This document shows, one piece after another, positions 9,331 to 17,149 of a stretch of 36,780 nt of DNA. Below the pieces are notes generated by a model. It worked only from the letters and a program-made list of their open reading frames with translations. It had not been told where the DNA came from and did not search any database. Position 1 is the stretch's first letter. Each line of letters starts with the position of its first letter. The stretch lies in assembly GCA_021299695.1 (NCBI GenBank), contig JAJTEK010000055.1:1-36780 (forward strand), read 5' to 3'. The DNA is from Pirellula sp. (lineage in GTDB: Bacteria; Planctomycetota; Planctomycetia; Pirellulales; Pirellulaceae). The translations under genes and the position numbers were made by a program.

Positions 9331-11172
9331 TCAGCGAGCCCGTCCAGCACCGATTTGGCCTGCAATTTCAAGCCCTTTTTCCAAGACCCGGTCGGGCTTG
9401 CCGGCCACAGCGGGTTCCGAGGCAGGTTGCAGAACCGGTCGCTGGGCCGTCAGATTCCCACCGGTCTCGGTGCCACCTACGATCCCCTCGCTCGGAAGCG
9501 ATTCGACCGGCGGTTTCAAGGCTACGAGTGTTGTCGGGGTCGCGTCGGTTTCCTCAGGGACCATTACGTGCGGGGTAATTCCTCGCTGGCTGATGGCTGT
9601 CCCACTGGGCGAATAAAATCGGCTTACGGTCAACCGCAATCCACCGATCCCTCGCTCGCTGGGGAAGACCCCCTGGACGCTCCCTTTCCCGTAGGAGATT
9701 TGGCCGACGATGTATCCGCGATCGTGATCTCGAATCGCTCCTGCGAAGATCTCGCTAGCACTTGCGCTCTCTGCATCGATCAGGACGACCAATGGCACAT
9801 CCCAGGTCCCTGCGGCATGGGCGGTGTAGTTTCGGTTTTCTGAGGTGTTCCGACCGCGTGTCGAGACAATCCCACCTCGGACGATAAAGTAGTCGGCAAG
9901 CTCGACGGCCGACTCGAGGAGCCCTCCGGGATTTCGCCTCAGGTCGATCACCAAGGACTTCATTCCTTGGCTCGAAAGGTCAAACAGAGCGCGGCTGACC
10001 TCGTTGACCGTCGTCTTTTGAAAGTTGGTGATCCGGACGTATCCGATTTGTCCGTTTCGCATTTCAGCCGACGAGACGCTGGGAATTTCGACACGTCTTC
10101 GGACCACGTCGATCGCGACGCTTTGATCACCGCCCGATGAGATCACCAACTTGACGCTGCTGTTCTCGGGTCCACGAAGCATGTCTGCGGCCCGTTTGGC
10201 TCCGATACTTACGATGGTTTGCCCATCGACTTCAAGAATGTAATGGCCCGGAAGCAAACCGGCTTGCGCTGCCGGGCTACCTTTGAAAACATCGACAATC
10301 CGCAATTCATTTCCTTCGGCCCAAAGCTCTACCCCAAGACCGATCAGGTTCCCTTCGATTTGGGACATGATCTCTCGGTACTCGCCAGGGGTCAGAATCG
10401 AGGAGTAAGGATCGAGCAATCCCACCGAACCGCTGATGAATTCGAAGAGTGTTGCCGTAGGCATCAATCCGATTTGCTCTCGGGCCTCCGAGGCGACGAG
10501 CAAAGCAAGGTTTTTAAGATCGTTAGCGTTCTCGACCTTCTTTCCGAAGACCAGACGGTGGACATTCCGGCGAAAGTTCTCGATCGAGGCCGCCGGCGTC
10601 TTGGACAAATGCTTCTGGATGAATTCGCGTTCGGTCAAAGCGACCTCTAGGAATGCCGTTCCATAGAGTGCTAACTTGTAATAATCGATCGAGTCGACGT
10701 AATACGTTTCCAGCTTGCTGACGACGTCTTGGTAGACCTCTATCGATTGTGCGGGCGTGGAACGTTCCACGCTTTCAATAAACGAACGATCCGCATAGCG
10801 GCGCGTCACATCGAGATGAACGCGAGAGATTTGCATGCGTTCGGTGATCTGCTTGTTGAGCGGCAGGAGCTTGAGCGACTTCTCATAGTGCTGGATGGCT
10901 TCTTGCCATCGGCGTTGTTGCTCGAGCGCTTTGCCGACCCGCAAGACCTCTTCGGGCCGGAGCGAGGCGGGAGTCTCTTCCATCGCAGGAACCGCGGCTT
11001 GGCTGCTCGGAGCAAGTGGGCTGCTAGCAGGAAGTGGGCTGCTAGCAGGAAGTGAGCTGCTAGCAGGAAGTGCGTCGGGAGACGGTAGGTTTTGGGATAG
11101 AGCCCAGCCGCTGCACATCCATGCAAGACAGCAGCTAGCTGCATAAATTAGAGGACGAAGATGGTGGAGCAT
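9331..11172 (-). CDS. S41 C-terminal processing protease with PDZ domain
   Basis: 613-residue exported serine protease of the CtpA/Prc type. The start at 11172 gives a signal peptide (MLHHLRPLIYAASCCLAWM, ending near SGWALSQ); the frame is open further upstream but crosses the promoter. A low-complexity LPASS/PLPASS linker follows, then a TPR-like helical segment (VGKALEQQRRWQEAIQHYEK), a PDZ domain (GVELWAEGNELRIVDVFKGS onward), and the S41 domain. The S41 domain has RRNPGGLLESAVELADYF, the catalytic Ser in SASASEIFAGAI and the catalytic Lys in YGKGSVQGV. The family cleaves C-terminal tails of envelope proteins. A C-terminal Pro/Thr-rich tail follows. A sigma70-like promoter lies about 110 bases upstream. 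Confidence 0.92.
   Translation of the reverse strand: MLHHLRPLIYAASCCLAWMCSGWALSQNLPSPDALPASSSLPASSPLPASSPLAPSSQAAVPAMEETPASLRPEEVLRVGKALEQQRRWQEAIQHYEKSLKLLPLNKQITERMQISRVHLDVTRRYADRSFIESVERSTPAQSIEVYQDVVSKLETYYVDSIDYYKLALYGTAFLEVALTEREFIQKHLSKTPAASIENFRRNVHRLVFGKKVENANDLKNLALLVASEAREQIGLMPTATLFEFISGSVGLLDPYSSILTPGEYREIMSQIEGNLIGLGVELWAEGNELRIVDVFKGSPAAQAGLLPGHYILEVDGQTIVSIGAKRAADMLRGPENSSVKLVISSGGDQSVAIDVVRRRVEIPSVSSAEMRNGQIGYVRITNFQKTTVNEVSRALFDLSSQGMKSLVIDLRRNPGGLLESAVELADYFIVRGGIVSTRGRNTSENRNYTAHAAGTWDVPLVVLIDAESASASEIFAGAIRDHDRGYIVGQISYGKGSVQGVFPSERGIGGLRLTVSRFYSPSGTAISQRGITPHVMVPEETDATPTTLVALKPPVESLPSEGIVGGTETGGNLTAQRPVLQPASEPAVAGKPDRVLEKGLEIAGQIGAGRAR
11002..11073. repeat. 18-bp tandem repeat inside S41 protease gene
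   Basis: Three near-identical 18-base units (GCTGCTAGCAGGAAGTGG and single-base variants) at 11020-11073, with a degenerate copy in front. Read on the minus strand they encode the LPASSP/LPASSS linker after the signal peptide of the protease. The unit is a multiple of three, so copy-number change would lengthen or shorten the linker without breaking the frame. Confidence 0.85.
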
Positions 11173-11565
11173 TCTGGATGTCAAGACAAGGGTTGCACGG
11201 ATGTCCCCAGCAGGTGGAATGCAATGGTTTTTGGCCATGCAGATCCACCAACGGTTGCACCGGTGTTTGCACCGGGGGGCCGGCGAGTATAAAGCGCTGA
11301 TAGCAAAGGTCAAAAAACGATCGCAAGTTTTTCCAGTCGCGATCCTTACAACCCTCAGAGCTTCACATCGACGTTCATTACATGACGCAAAATGGGATAG
11401 TAACGACCGAGAATCCTCTCGGGACACCGCGGGGTTCAAAGCCGCCACAGCGATTGCATCCTGCAAAGAAGATCGTTTCCACGGATTCACTTTATGCGTC
11501 TGGCCGAAACCGGGCAAGTGAATTGCTTTAAGAATTCCGGGGGGATTTACGGAATGCCCAGTAGG
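11173..11565. other. Intergenic region, protease / ATP-grasp gene
   Basis: 393 bases between the start of the protease gene and the end of the upstream minus-strand ATP-grasp gene. It holds the protease promoter and a small CCGGTG/CACCGG dyad. Frames open across it are unconvincing (no domain, mixed composition). I see nothing else. Confidence 0.6.
11286..11313 (-). promoter_or_regulatory. Sigma70-like promoter of S41 protease
   Basis: On the minus strand, TTGACC (11313-11308), a 16-base spacer and TATACT (11291-11286) match the -35 and -10 consensus well. Transcription would begin near 11279, giving a leader of about 107 bases before the ATG at 11172. The leader contains an inverted CCGGTG/CACCGG pair near 11255-11272. 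This placement also supports 11172 rather than an upstream start. Confidence 0.6.
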
Positions 11566-12714
11566 CTATCTTCGAATCCGATGAGGTAAAAAGCGGCTCG
11601 TGTTGTGCGTGATGGCTTGGATGTCCTCGCGGATCCCCATCCCGCAAGCTCGATCGCCGACGACCCAGCTTCCTAGCACCGCGTATCCATTCTCGGATCG
11701 GTACAGTGGATGGTAGGCTTGGTAGATGCAAGGTTGGTTCCAATAAGGTCCCTCGGTGGCCATCTGCGCGTGCTGCTGCTGCGTGACGATCTCGATGTTG
11801 CTTCCTTCGCGAGCCAAAATCGGCTTGCGCACGAAATCACCTTCGATCGGCTCAAAGGAGGCTTTCAATAAGTACTTGTTCTCAGGGAATAGCTCCCAAA
11901 GGATCGCCAGAATCGTTTTGTTCGACAGGAGCATTTTCCAAGCCGGTTCGAGCCAAACGGTTTTCGCGGTAAGCAAGTGACGAGCGAACGATTCCTGCAA
12001 CATCCACTCCCAAGGATAAAGCTTGAACAAATACTCGATCGGTTCGAACTGATCGTCGACAAACGTCTTGCGCTCCGAGTCGTATCCGACCTGGGAGATA
12101 TCCATGTAGTGCGTATCGATGCCGGCTTGCGATGCGGTATCGCGCAAGTAGGTGACGTTCCCGAAGTCCTCTTCGTGACCATCGCTTGCCGCGAAATGAA
12201 CTCGATCCCAACCTTGCTGCCGCAGGTACTTCCAAGCTTCGATCAATTGTTCATGGAGGCTGTTGAATTGATCGAACTGAGCGATTGCAGCTCCGGTGTT
12301 TTGAAGCGATTCGAGCCAATGCCATTGCACCACCGATGCCTCGAAGAGCGAGGTGGGAGTATCGGCGTTGTACTCGAGCATTTTCGGAGGGCCGTTGCCA
12401 TCCCAAGCCAGGTCGAAGCGTCCGAAAAGTGTCGGTTCGTCAGCTTCCCAACTCTGCTTGATCCAGTAATGAAATTGCGAAGGGATTCCGAAATCGCTCA
12501 ATCGATCCTCTTCGATCACGCACTCGGCCGCTTCGATGCACATCGCATGCAGGACATTCGTGGCTTGTTCGATGACCCGGATTTGGTCGTAGTTGAATTC
12601 AAACCAACCCGACTCGTCCCAGTAGAGCTCGTCATCGATGGTGTGGTAACTAAAGCCGATCTGCTCGACCTCGGCCCGCCAATTAGGACGCGGACTCCCA
12701 GTGATTCGCTTCAT
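11566..12714 (-). CDS. Glutathionylspermidine synthase-like ATP-grasp protein (YgiC/YjfC)
   Basis: 382 residues with the start at 12714 (MKRITGSPRPNW), close to E. coli YgiC/YjfC (about 386). It is the ATP-grasp amide ligase part of the glutathionylspermidine synthase family without the amidase half. Characteristic segments are FDLAWDGNGPPKMLEYNADT (residues about 97-116), the following PTSLFEASVVQWHWLE, YLFKLYPWEWML, NKTILAILWELFP, FVRKPILAREGSNIEI and GSWVVGDRACGMGIRED near the end. It is the last gene of a three-gene operon with DUF350 and small-lipoprotein genes, an arrangement conserved in enterobacteria. The true substrate of YgiC-type enzymes is not established, so glutathionylspermidine formation is not implied. 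Confidence 0.9.
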   Translation of the reverse strand: MKRITGSPRPNWRAEVEQIGFSYHTIDDELYWDESGWFEFNYDQIRVIEQATNVLHAMCIEAAECVIEEDRLSDFGIPSQFHYWIKQSWEADEPTLFGRFDLAWDGNGPPKMLEYNADTPTSLFEASVVQWHWLESLQNTGAAIAQFDQFNSLHEQLIEAWKYLRQQGWDRVHFAASDGHEEDFGNVTYLRDTASQAGIDTHYMDISQVGYDSERKTFVDDQFEPIEYLFKLYPWEWMLQESFARHLLTAKTVWLEPAWKMLLSNKTILAILWELFPENKYLLKASFEPIEGDFVRKPILAREGSNIEIVTQQQHAQMATEGPYWNQPCIYQAYHPLYRSENGYAVLGSWVVGDRACGMGIREDIQAITHNTSRFLPHRIRR

Positions 12715-12784
12715 CGCAGATTTCGTGGTTCTCGGGAGGACGGTGAAACGGGAGGAGGTTGACTCGGGATGAATTTCCGCTCGA

Positions 12785-13225
12785 TTACGAGCCGCTCGAG
12801 AAGGAACTGCCGGTGCGGCCAAAGCCACCGCTCGAGACGCTGCTCGGAGCACCCGCCGGGCGGGAACCCGACGAGAAACTCGATTGGTTCGGCGACGTCG
12901 ATGTCATTGGGCCACCGCCGGACATCGAGGGGGCTTGCACGCCTGAGTTTCCGCCGAAGAAACGCCCTCCCCCACCCCAGAGCCAAAACCATGGCATGTA
13001 ACTGCCGGTGCGTGTTGTGTGATTGGCGTTGTTCGAGGCCGTCTTGGACGGGTTTGCCTGGCCCTCGGGGGGCACGCAAACCTCCGTCTTCGGGGGCTCG
13101 CCAGGCTTGGCCGGGCCACTGCAATTGGTAGGTTTAGCCAACGGAGGCTTCTTGGCCGAATCGCAGCCGAAGGCGGCGACGGCAGGCAACATCAGGGTCA
13201 GGAGAACTTGCGTACTTCTTTTCAT
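12785..13225 (-). CDS. Small Gly/Ser-rich lipoprotein, DUF1190/YjfM-like
   Basis: 146-residue predicted lipoprotein. The signal peptide ends in the lipobox AAFGC (Cys21). The body is low-complexity, rich in Pro, Gly and Ser, with a central YMPWFWLWGGGGRFFGG and a C-terminal SSGGFGRTGSSFSSGS. This composition, ending and position (between DUF350 and a YgiC-type gene) match the YgiB/YjfM (DUF1190) family, though the similarity is weak without a profile search. Gaps of 42 and 70 bases to its neighbours indicate one operon. Confidence 0.7.
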   Translation of the reverse strand: MKRSTQVLLTLMLPAVAAFGCDSAKKPPLAKPTNCSGPAKPGEPPKTEVCVPPEGQANPSKTASNNANHTTRTGSYMPWFWLWGGGGRFFGGNSGVQAPSMSGGGPMTSTSPNQSSFSSGSRPAGAPSSVSSGGFGRTGSSFSSGS

Positions 13226-13267
13226 GGAATCCTCTGCTTTTGGATAGCGAGTTTCTCGGTCGCGCGT

Positions 13268-13525
13268 CTAGAGCATCGACACGACGACGATAAGGCTGAT
13301 ACCGATGAGCAATGCGGCGACGACGATGCCGACGGCGATATTTTGCTTTTCCAACTGGGTTTCGACGTCGAGTCGGCCAGTGATCCACTCGAACATCTTG
13401 AAGCCAACAAGCATTAAAAAGATCCCCAAAAGGCCGTAGGCACCCGTGGCGACCAAGGCCCCAAGCAGTTGGTCCCACTGGGGAAGGTTGGCGATTGGGG
13501 CTGGATTTCCAAGCAAAACGTTCAT
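13268..13525 (-). CDS. DUF350 membrane protein (YjfL-like)
   Basis: 85-residue membrane protein. Two hydrophobic helices are visible: residues about 22-49 (LLGALVATGAYGLLGIFLML and onward) and about 64-85 (NIAVGIVVAALLIGISLIVV), separated by a charged EWITGRLDVETQLEKQ stretch. This is one DUF350 repeat; E. coli YjfL carries two such units in about 130 residues. It is the first gene of the DUF350-lipoprotein-ATP-grasp operon. Function is unknown. Confidence 0.8.
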   Translation of the reverse strand: MNVLLGNPAPIANLPQWDQLLGALVATGAYGLLGIFLMLVGFKMFEWITGRLDVETQLEKQNIAVGIVVAALLIGISLIVVVSML

Positions 13526-13549
13526 GGGGGGGGTCCTTATTTACCGTTC

Positions 13550-13555
13550 ATTATA
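13550..13555 (-). promoter_or_regulatory. Candidate -10 box of the DUF350 operon
   Basis: A perfect TATAAT on the minus strand, 24 bases ahead of the DUF350 start codon. No convincing -35 hexamer is visible at 16-18 bases upstream, so this is a weak assignment resting on position and the -10 match. Confidence 0.35.
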
Positions 13556-13724
13556 GGAGATCCCTACTAGGCCGCATCCGGTCTCTACTATAGCCAGCCG
13601 ATCGGGTCCGTAGGAGGGTTAGGCCGAGAAATTTCGCACACTAGGCGCAGGATCCGCTGGATCTGTCATTTTTCGATGCTCGGTCCGATCCGGTTCGCAC
13701 GAGTGACTCCGGGGCATGCGATCG

Positions 13725-13991
13725 TCATTCCGGCTCCGTGGCCGATCCTAGGACTGCTGGATGAAAAAAGGCCACCGATGCCATGCCTCCGGAAGCAACC
13801 AAGGTTGCAAGCACAACGGTTAGTATCGAACTTGCAAGCATTGAGGTCATCATCGCATTGCGACGGTGCATGGTAAATCGGTAAACCCAAAGGACCGAAA
13901 TGATGGAGCCATGAAGCAGCGCGATCCACAGTGCTGGTATTGCAATCGACAGAGTTTGCTTTTGCCAAATCGATGTGGAGGCGATTAATTA
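13725..13991 (-). CDS. Possible small membrane ORF, fragment or non-ATG start
   Basis: A frame open on the minus strand from about 13991 to a TGA at 13725 encodes about 88 residues with two hydrophobic stretches: roughly LSIAIPALWIALLHGSIISV and SILTVVLATLVASGGMASV. The first ATG in frame is only at 13871, leaving 48 residues, so an intact gene would need a non-ATG start further up. It could be a decayed membrane gene or chance. I do not recognise a family. No other gene is seen in 13526-14024. Confidence 0.3.
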
Positions 13992-14027
13992 ACAAGCCAA
14001 AATGCCGTCACCGCGTCACCTGATTTG

Positions 14028-14033
14028 TATAAT
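14028..14033 (+). promoter_or_regulatory. Candidate -10 box ahead of tandem array
   Basis: A perfect TATAAT lies 13 bases before the 9-bp array and about 180 bases before the four-helix-bundle gene. The best -35 at 17 bases (CCGTCA) is poor. If used, the array would be transcribed as the leader of that gene. Confidence 0.35.
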
Positions 14034-14045
14034 CAATCCCGGCCC

Positions 14046-14161
14046 AGTCCCATGAGTCCCATGAGTCCCATGAGTCCTATGGGTCCTATGAGTCCTATGG
14101 GTCCTATGAGTCCTATGGGTCCTATGAGTCCTATGGGTCCTATGAGTCCTATGGGTCCTAT
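14046..14161. repeat. 9-bp tandem array, AGTCCTATG / GGTCCTATG
   Basis: Thirteen head-to-tail 9-base units. The first three are AGTCCCATG; the rest alternate strictly between AGTCCTATG and GGTCCTATG, so the later part is an 18-base higher-order repeat. A frame open through it (TTG at 14025 to TGA at 14213) would encode an SPMGPM repeat peptide, whose stop overlaps the ATG of the next gene as ATGA. In another frame it reads SYESYGSY, resembling the SYESYRTY segment encoded inside that next gene. It is not CRISPR: there are no spacers. Confidence 0.9.
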
Positions 14162-14209
14162 AGTTCTGATTTACCCGAAAACCGGCTACCATCCGCCAGG
14201 AGATGACCC

Positions 14210-14794
14210 ATGAGTGGTTTCATTCCGCCGCACGGTTTCATTCCGCCGCATGGGGGTTACGAGGATCTACTTTCCTTCCGCAAGGCCCGTATCGTGTACG
14301 ACGGCACGGTGCGATTCTGTGATCGCTTCCTCGACAAACGGGATCGCACCGTGGACCAAATGGTCCAGGCCGCTCGGTCCGGCAAACAGAACATCCTGGA
14401 AGGCTGTATGGCCAGCGGCACCTCCAAAGAAACTGAAATCAAACTAGTCAATGTGGCCCGCGCCAGCCTGGAGGAATTGCTGGAAGATTACCGTGACTTT
14501 CTCCGCACCCGCAACTATCCACTCTGGGAGAAAGATTCTCGTGAAGCTTTGTATGTTCGAAAAATCGGATCGAAGTCCGATGTGTCTTATGAGTCCTATC
14601 GGACCTACATCGAGACTCGTCCGCCCGATATTGTGGCCAATATTCTCATCTGCCTGATCCACCAGACCAACTACCTGTTGGAACAACAATTGCGAGCCCT
14701 AGAAAAAGCCTTCTTGGTAGAAGGCGGCCTGCGCGAACGGATGACCCGCGCTCGCCTGGACACACGTCGCCAACAACATCGAGGCGAGCGTTGA
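14210..14794 (+). CDS. Four-helix-bundle suffix-domain protein
   Basis: 194-residue protein of the four-helix-bundle family related to S23/23S rRNA intervening-sequence proteins, with the C-terminal 'suffix' region. Helices are visible as VDQMVQAARSGKQNILEG, TSKETEIKLVNVARASLEEL (residues about 68-87), and ILICLIHQTNYLLEQQLRAL with EKAFLVEGGLRERM. The family has no settled function; distant relatives include the Avd protein of diversity-generating retroelements, but no reverse transcriptase is present here. AGGAG seven bases before the ATG is a good ribosome site. The N-terminus carries an exact tandem duplication of FIPPHG. The preceding gene-like frame is a 9-bp repeat array whose stop overlaps this start. 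Confidence 0.88.
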   Translation: MSGFIPPHGFIPPHGGYEDLLSFRKARIVYDGTVRFCDRFLDKRDRTVDQMVQAARSGKQNILEGCMASGTSKETEIKLVNVARASLEELLEDYRDFLRTRNYPLWEKDSREALYVRKIGSKSDVSYESYRTYIETRPPDIVANILICLIHQTNYLLEQQLRALEKAFLVEGGLRERMTRARLDTRRQQHRGER

Positions 14795-14836
14795 GCCCGG
14801 AGGGCGACTCTTCTCTGCCGTCGTGCGTAAGCCGAC
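14793..14836. repeat. Interspersed repeat, AGCCCGGAGGGCG type, copy 1
   Basis: A 44-base segment beginning GAGCCCGGAGGGCGACTC and continuing through CTTCTCTGCC and GTGCGTAAGCC recurs at 17238-17283 with few changes. This copy lies between two convergent genes and contains a CCGTCG/CGACGG stem, so it might act as a terminator. The second copy lacks that perfect stem. Confidence 0.75.
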
Positions 14837-14841
14837 GGCCT

Positions 14842-15210
14842 TCACGGATGTCCTGATTCGGACCAGTCGTTGACCTGCGAGCGTCGGTCAACGAAAATTG
14901 CGACAACGAGGAAAAAAAGGCCGACAGCCCGAACATAGCTCCCAGCCAGCCCGATGTTCCCCGAGAGCTGGGCAAACCTTTCGGAGTCACCTCCGTAGGC
15001 CTGGCGGCTGTCAAACAACGATGCCTGCATCACGGCAATCCCAAGCGTGGTGATAACCAGAATTCCAACGCCGACCATGGTCAGGATGCACGGCATCGAG
15101 GCCCGGCGCATGTAAATCAATGCCAGGACGAATGCAACCAGATACACAAGCAGCGAGGGTGCCTGGTAGCCGAGTTGCGTCAGAAGATAAGACGTGCCAA
15201 CTTTGCCCAT
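14842..15210 (-). CDS. Hypothetical membrane protein
   Basis: 122 residues with the start at 15210, chosen because GGAGG sits 8 bases upstream; a longer frame to 15279 has no ribosome site. Three hydrophobic helices are clear: PSLLVYLVAFVLALIYM, CILTMVGVGILVITTLGIAV and VRAVGLFFLVVAIFV, with a soluble loop of about 25 residues between the second and third. The C-terminus is short and polar. I do not recognise the family. It stands alone between repeat-rich spacers. Confidence 0.7.
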   Translation of the reverse strand: MGKVGTSYLLTQLGYQAPSLLVYLVAFVLALIYMRRASMPCILTMVGVGILVITTLGIAVMQASLFDSRQAYGGDSERFAQLSGNIGLAGSYVRAVGLFFLVVAIFVDRRSQVNDWSESGHP

Positions 15211-15273
15211 TAGAGCAACCTCCGAGGATCGATAAAACTGCCTGGACCGAGGGTGAGGAGTGATATCAACGCA

Positions 15274-15695
15274 AGTCAAGGCCGAACGATCGAGCCCCTC
15301 GGTCCAATGCTACTCGATGTGCGATTAATATAGCAATCCGAACCATTGGTCCGCAAGTTACCGCGAACCGTGTCGATCAACGATCGCCGCATTTCAAACA
15401 GCCATCGAGTACGAGTACCGTTTCACTGAGTACCGTCCGCCGCAGCGGACTGAGTACGAGTACGACGAAATCCGATGCGAGGCACGATCGACTTCCATTG
15501 ACCGTGTGCGAGGAGGAGACTTTACACAAGTCAAAAACGCTCGATCGAGCACTTCGGTCCAATGCTTTGTTCGTGCTTCTTTGCCGTGCTCGTGCTCAGT
15601 CCGCCGCGGCGGACGGTGCTCGTGCTCGTAATCGATTCGATCTAAACTAGCAATTCGGCTCATTGGTCTGCAAGTTACCGAAAACCGCCTCGGTC
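15274..15695. repeat. Duplicated intergenic unit with inverted hexamer modules
   Basis: A unit containing CGGTCCAATGCT ... GCAAGTTACCG occurs at 15274-15372 and again at 15525-15695. The second copy is interrupted after CCAATGCT by about 70 bases holding a CACGAG/GTGCTC hexamer array around a GTCCGCCGCGGCGGAC palindrome (near 15596-15615). A similar module in the opposite orientation, with TACGAG hexamers and GTCCGCCGCAGCGGAC, lies between the copies at about 15402-15463. The region holds no convincing gene; it fills the whole space between the membrane-protein and EF-hand genes. Confidence 0.75.
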
Positions 15696-15706
15696 AGGAT
15701 TTCCTA

Positions 15707-16600
15707 TTACCGGCGCGATATGTAGGTGGCATATTCCTTGATGTCGATCTTGCCATCTTGATTGGTATCTACATCCGAGAAAGATGTACCGCTGGCGTTG
15801 AATTCGTCCGGAGTCAAAACCCCATTTTTATCCGTGTCCTTACGCTGTATAGCTCTTTCGGCAAACTGGAGCATCCTTTCCTCAATCTGAGGTTTATCAG
15901 CCTGGGGCTTTTCGACCTGGGGCTTATCAATCTGGGGTTTATCGGATTGCCTCAAGCCGCTGGCGATCTTTTCAACCATCGCGCGCAGCTCTCGGTTTTC
16001 AGCTCGCACTTGGTCGAGTTGCTCTTGCAAGCGATGGATGAAACCGTCTGGGCCGCCGTTCTGGGGGCCTCTTGATTCAGCTCTTGGTCGTTCGGGTTGA
16101 TCCTTACGGTTAGGCTCTCGTTGGGGTTGGTCGCGAGGTGGCTCTTTGTCGCCTCGGTCTGGTCGGTCTGCTCGCATTTGCTGCGCCATTTTCTCTTTCG
16201 CGTTTCGCAGATCTTGCTCGATGTCCTCGACACGGCGCATGAGATCCCCGGCCATGTCATGCATGCCAGCTAACTTGAGGTGTTCCGAAGCGATCCGCAG
16301 GTGATGGACCTGCTCGGCGGCTTTGTGAAATTTCTCCATCTGCTCTGGGCTTGGACCGCGTCCCTCGAAGCGTCCTTGGGAGTTCATGCCCTCGAGTGTT
16401 TTCAGCAACTCTTCTTGCTCGCGGAGCAATCCTGCGACTTTGTCCTTGCGACCTTCTTTGAGAAGCTGTGCGGCTTGCTTCTCGATCTGGACGATCCGAA
16501 GCTTGATCTCTTCGCGTTCGTCGCCGAAGGTTGAGTAGCCAGTTGCAAGGCTAGTGCAGATCGCAAAAAGGGAAACACGCAAAGCGAGTCGTGTGAGCAT
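15707..16600 (-). CDS. Secreted coiled-coil protein with EF-hand pair
   Basis: 297-residue exported protein. A signal peptide (MLTRLALRVSLFAICTSLAT...) is followed by a Lys/Glu-rich coiled coil (about 30-150), a Pro/Arg/Asp-rich linker, a second coiled coil (IHRLQEQLDQVRAENRELRA, about 187-206), a DKPQ/EKPQ repeat and a C-terminal EF-hand pair. The loops are DTDKNGVLTPDEF and DVDTNQDGKIDIKEY, with calcium ligands at positions 1, 3, 5 and 12. Such proteins are common in planctomycetes; a calcium-dependent envelope role is inference. No partner gene is adjacent. Confidence 0.8.
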   Translation of the reverse strand: MLTRLALRVSLFAICTSLATGYSTFGDEREEIKLRIVQIEKQAAQLLKEGRKDKVAGLLREQEELLKTLEGMNSQGRFEGRGPSPEQMEKFHKAAEQVHHLRIASEHLKLAGMHDMAGDLMRRVEDIEQDLRNAKEKMAQQMRADRPDRGDKEPPRDQPQREPNRKDQPERPRAESRGPQNGGPDGFIHRLQEQLDQVRAENRELRAMVEKIASGLRQSDKPQIDKPQVEKPQADKPQIEERMLQFAERAIQRKDTDKNGVLTPDEFNASGTSFSDVDTNQDGKIDIKEYATYISRR

Positions 16601-17149
16601 CAGGTGAGATTCCTAGAGATAAAGGTAAAGATAAACAGGGCGTGGATTACCAAACGGCATAACCACTCAAAGATAACCAGTGCAAGCACCGACCACCCAT
16701 AGAACTCATGATAGTTTACCGCGATGCATTGTCCATGAGCCTTGCCTCGAGTCCGACGGGTTTAGAACAGGCCGACAATCGGGCCCCCAGGTGGCCTTGA
16801 GCCACCGGAGCCCAGGATTCGTCAGCTAGCAGGCTTGCTCTAGGGCTGCGAGCAGGACCCTCGGAACCTAGAGAACGTCCTACAGTGGGCCAACGGACAG
16901 CGAGCAGCAAAGGGATTACCCTTGCTGGGATTAGTGCACTCCTTGCCTTCGATTCTGGTGAGGATGCGATAAATCCAAACGCTAGGATCTTGACGATCTC
17001 AAAACAAATTGGTGACTGGTAACCATCTACAAAGAAAACCGATCAGACAGAAATCCATTCCAAGCGGAACCAAGACACTCACGGCTGTTCGGCTGTTTGT
17101 CTTACTAGTTGCGGTGCCTTCAGGCTCCGATCGATTAGGGACAATCGAT
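16601..17149. other. Intergenic region with repeat copy
   Basis: 549 bases without a supported gene. It contains the short copy of the long interspersed repeat (16781-16924). The rest, rich in short A/G-runs near 16620 and a CGGCTGTTCGGCTG motif near 17091, shows nothing I can name. Confidence 0.6.
16781..16924. repeat. Interspersed repeat, internally deleted copy
   Basis: The left part (16781-16836, GGTGGCCTTGAGCCACCGGA and TTCGTCAGCTAGC) matches 18499-18556. The right part (from about 16855, GACCCTCGGAACCT through GCGAGCAGCAAA) matches 18936-19004. Between them this copy keeps only about 18 bases, including CTAGGGCTGCGA, which occurs inside the longer copy at 18653. It therefore looks like a deletion derivative of the longer unit. 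The GGTGGCCTTGAGCCACC core is itself an inverted repeat. Confidence 0.7.

Noticed and set aside
13666-13995. 109-codon minus-strand frame
   Set aside because: Less protein-like than the overlapping hydrophobic frame, with scattered Cys and His and no family resemblance.
14046-14161. CRISPR array
   Set aside because: Units are 9 bases, directly adjacent, with no spacers and no cas genes.
14210-14794. Avd protein of a diversity-generating retroelement
   Set aside because: The fold family is related, but no reverse transcriptase, template repeat or variable repeat is seen nearby.
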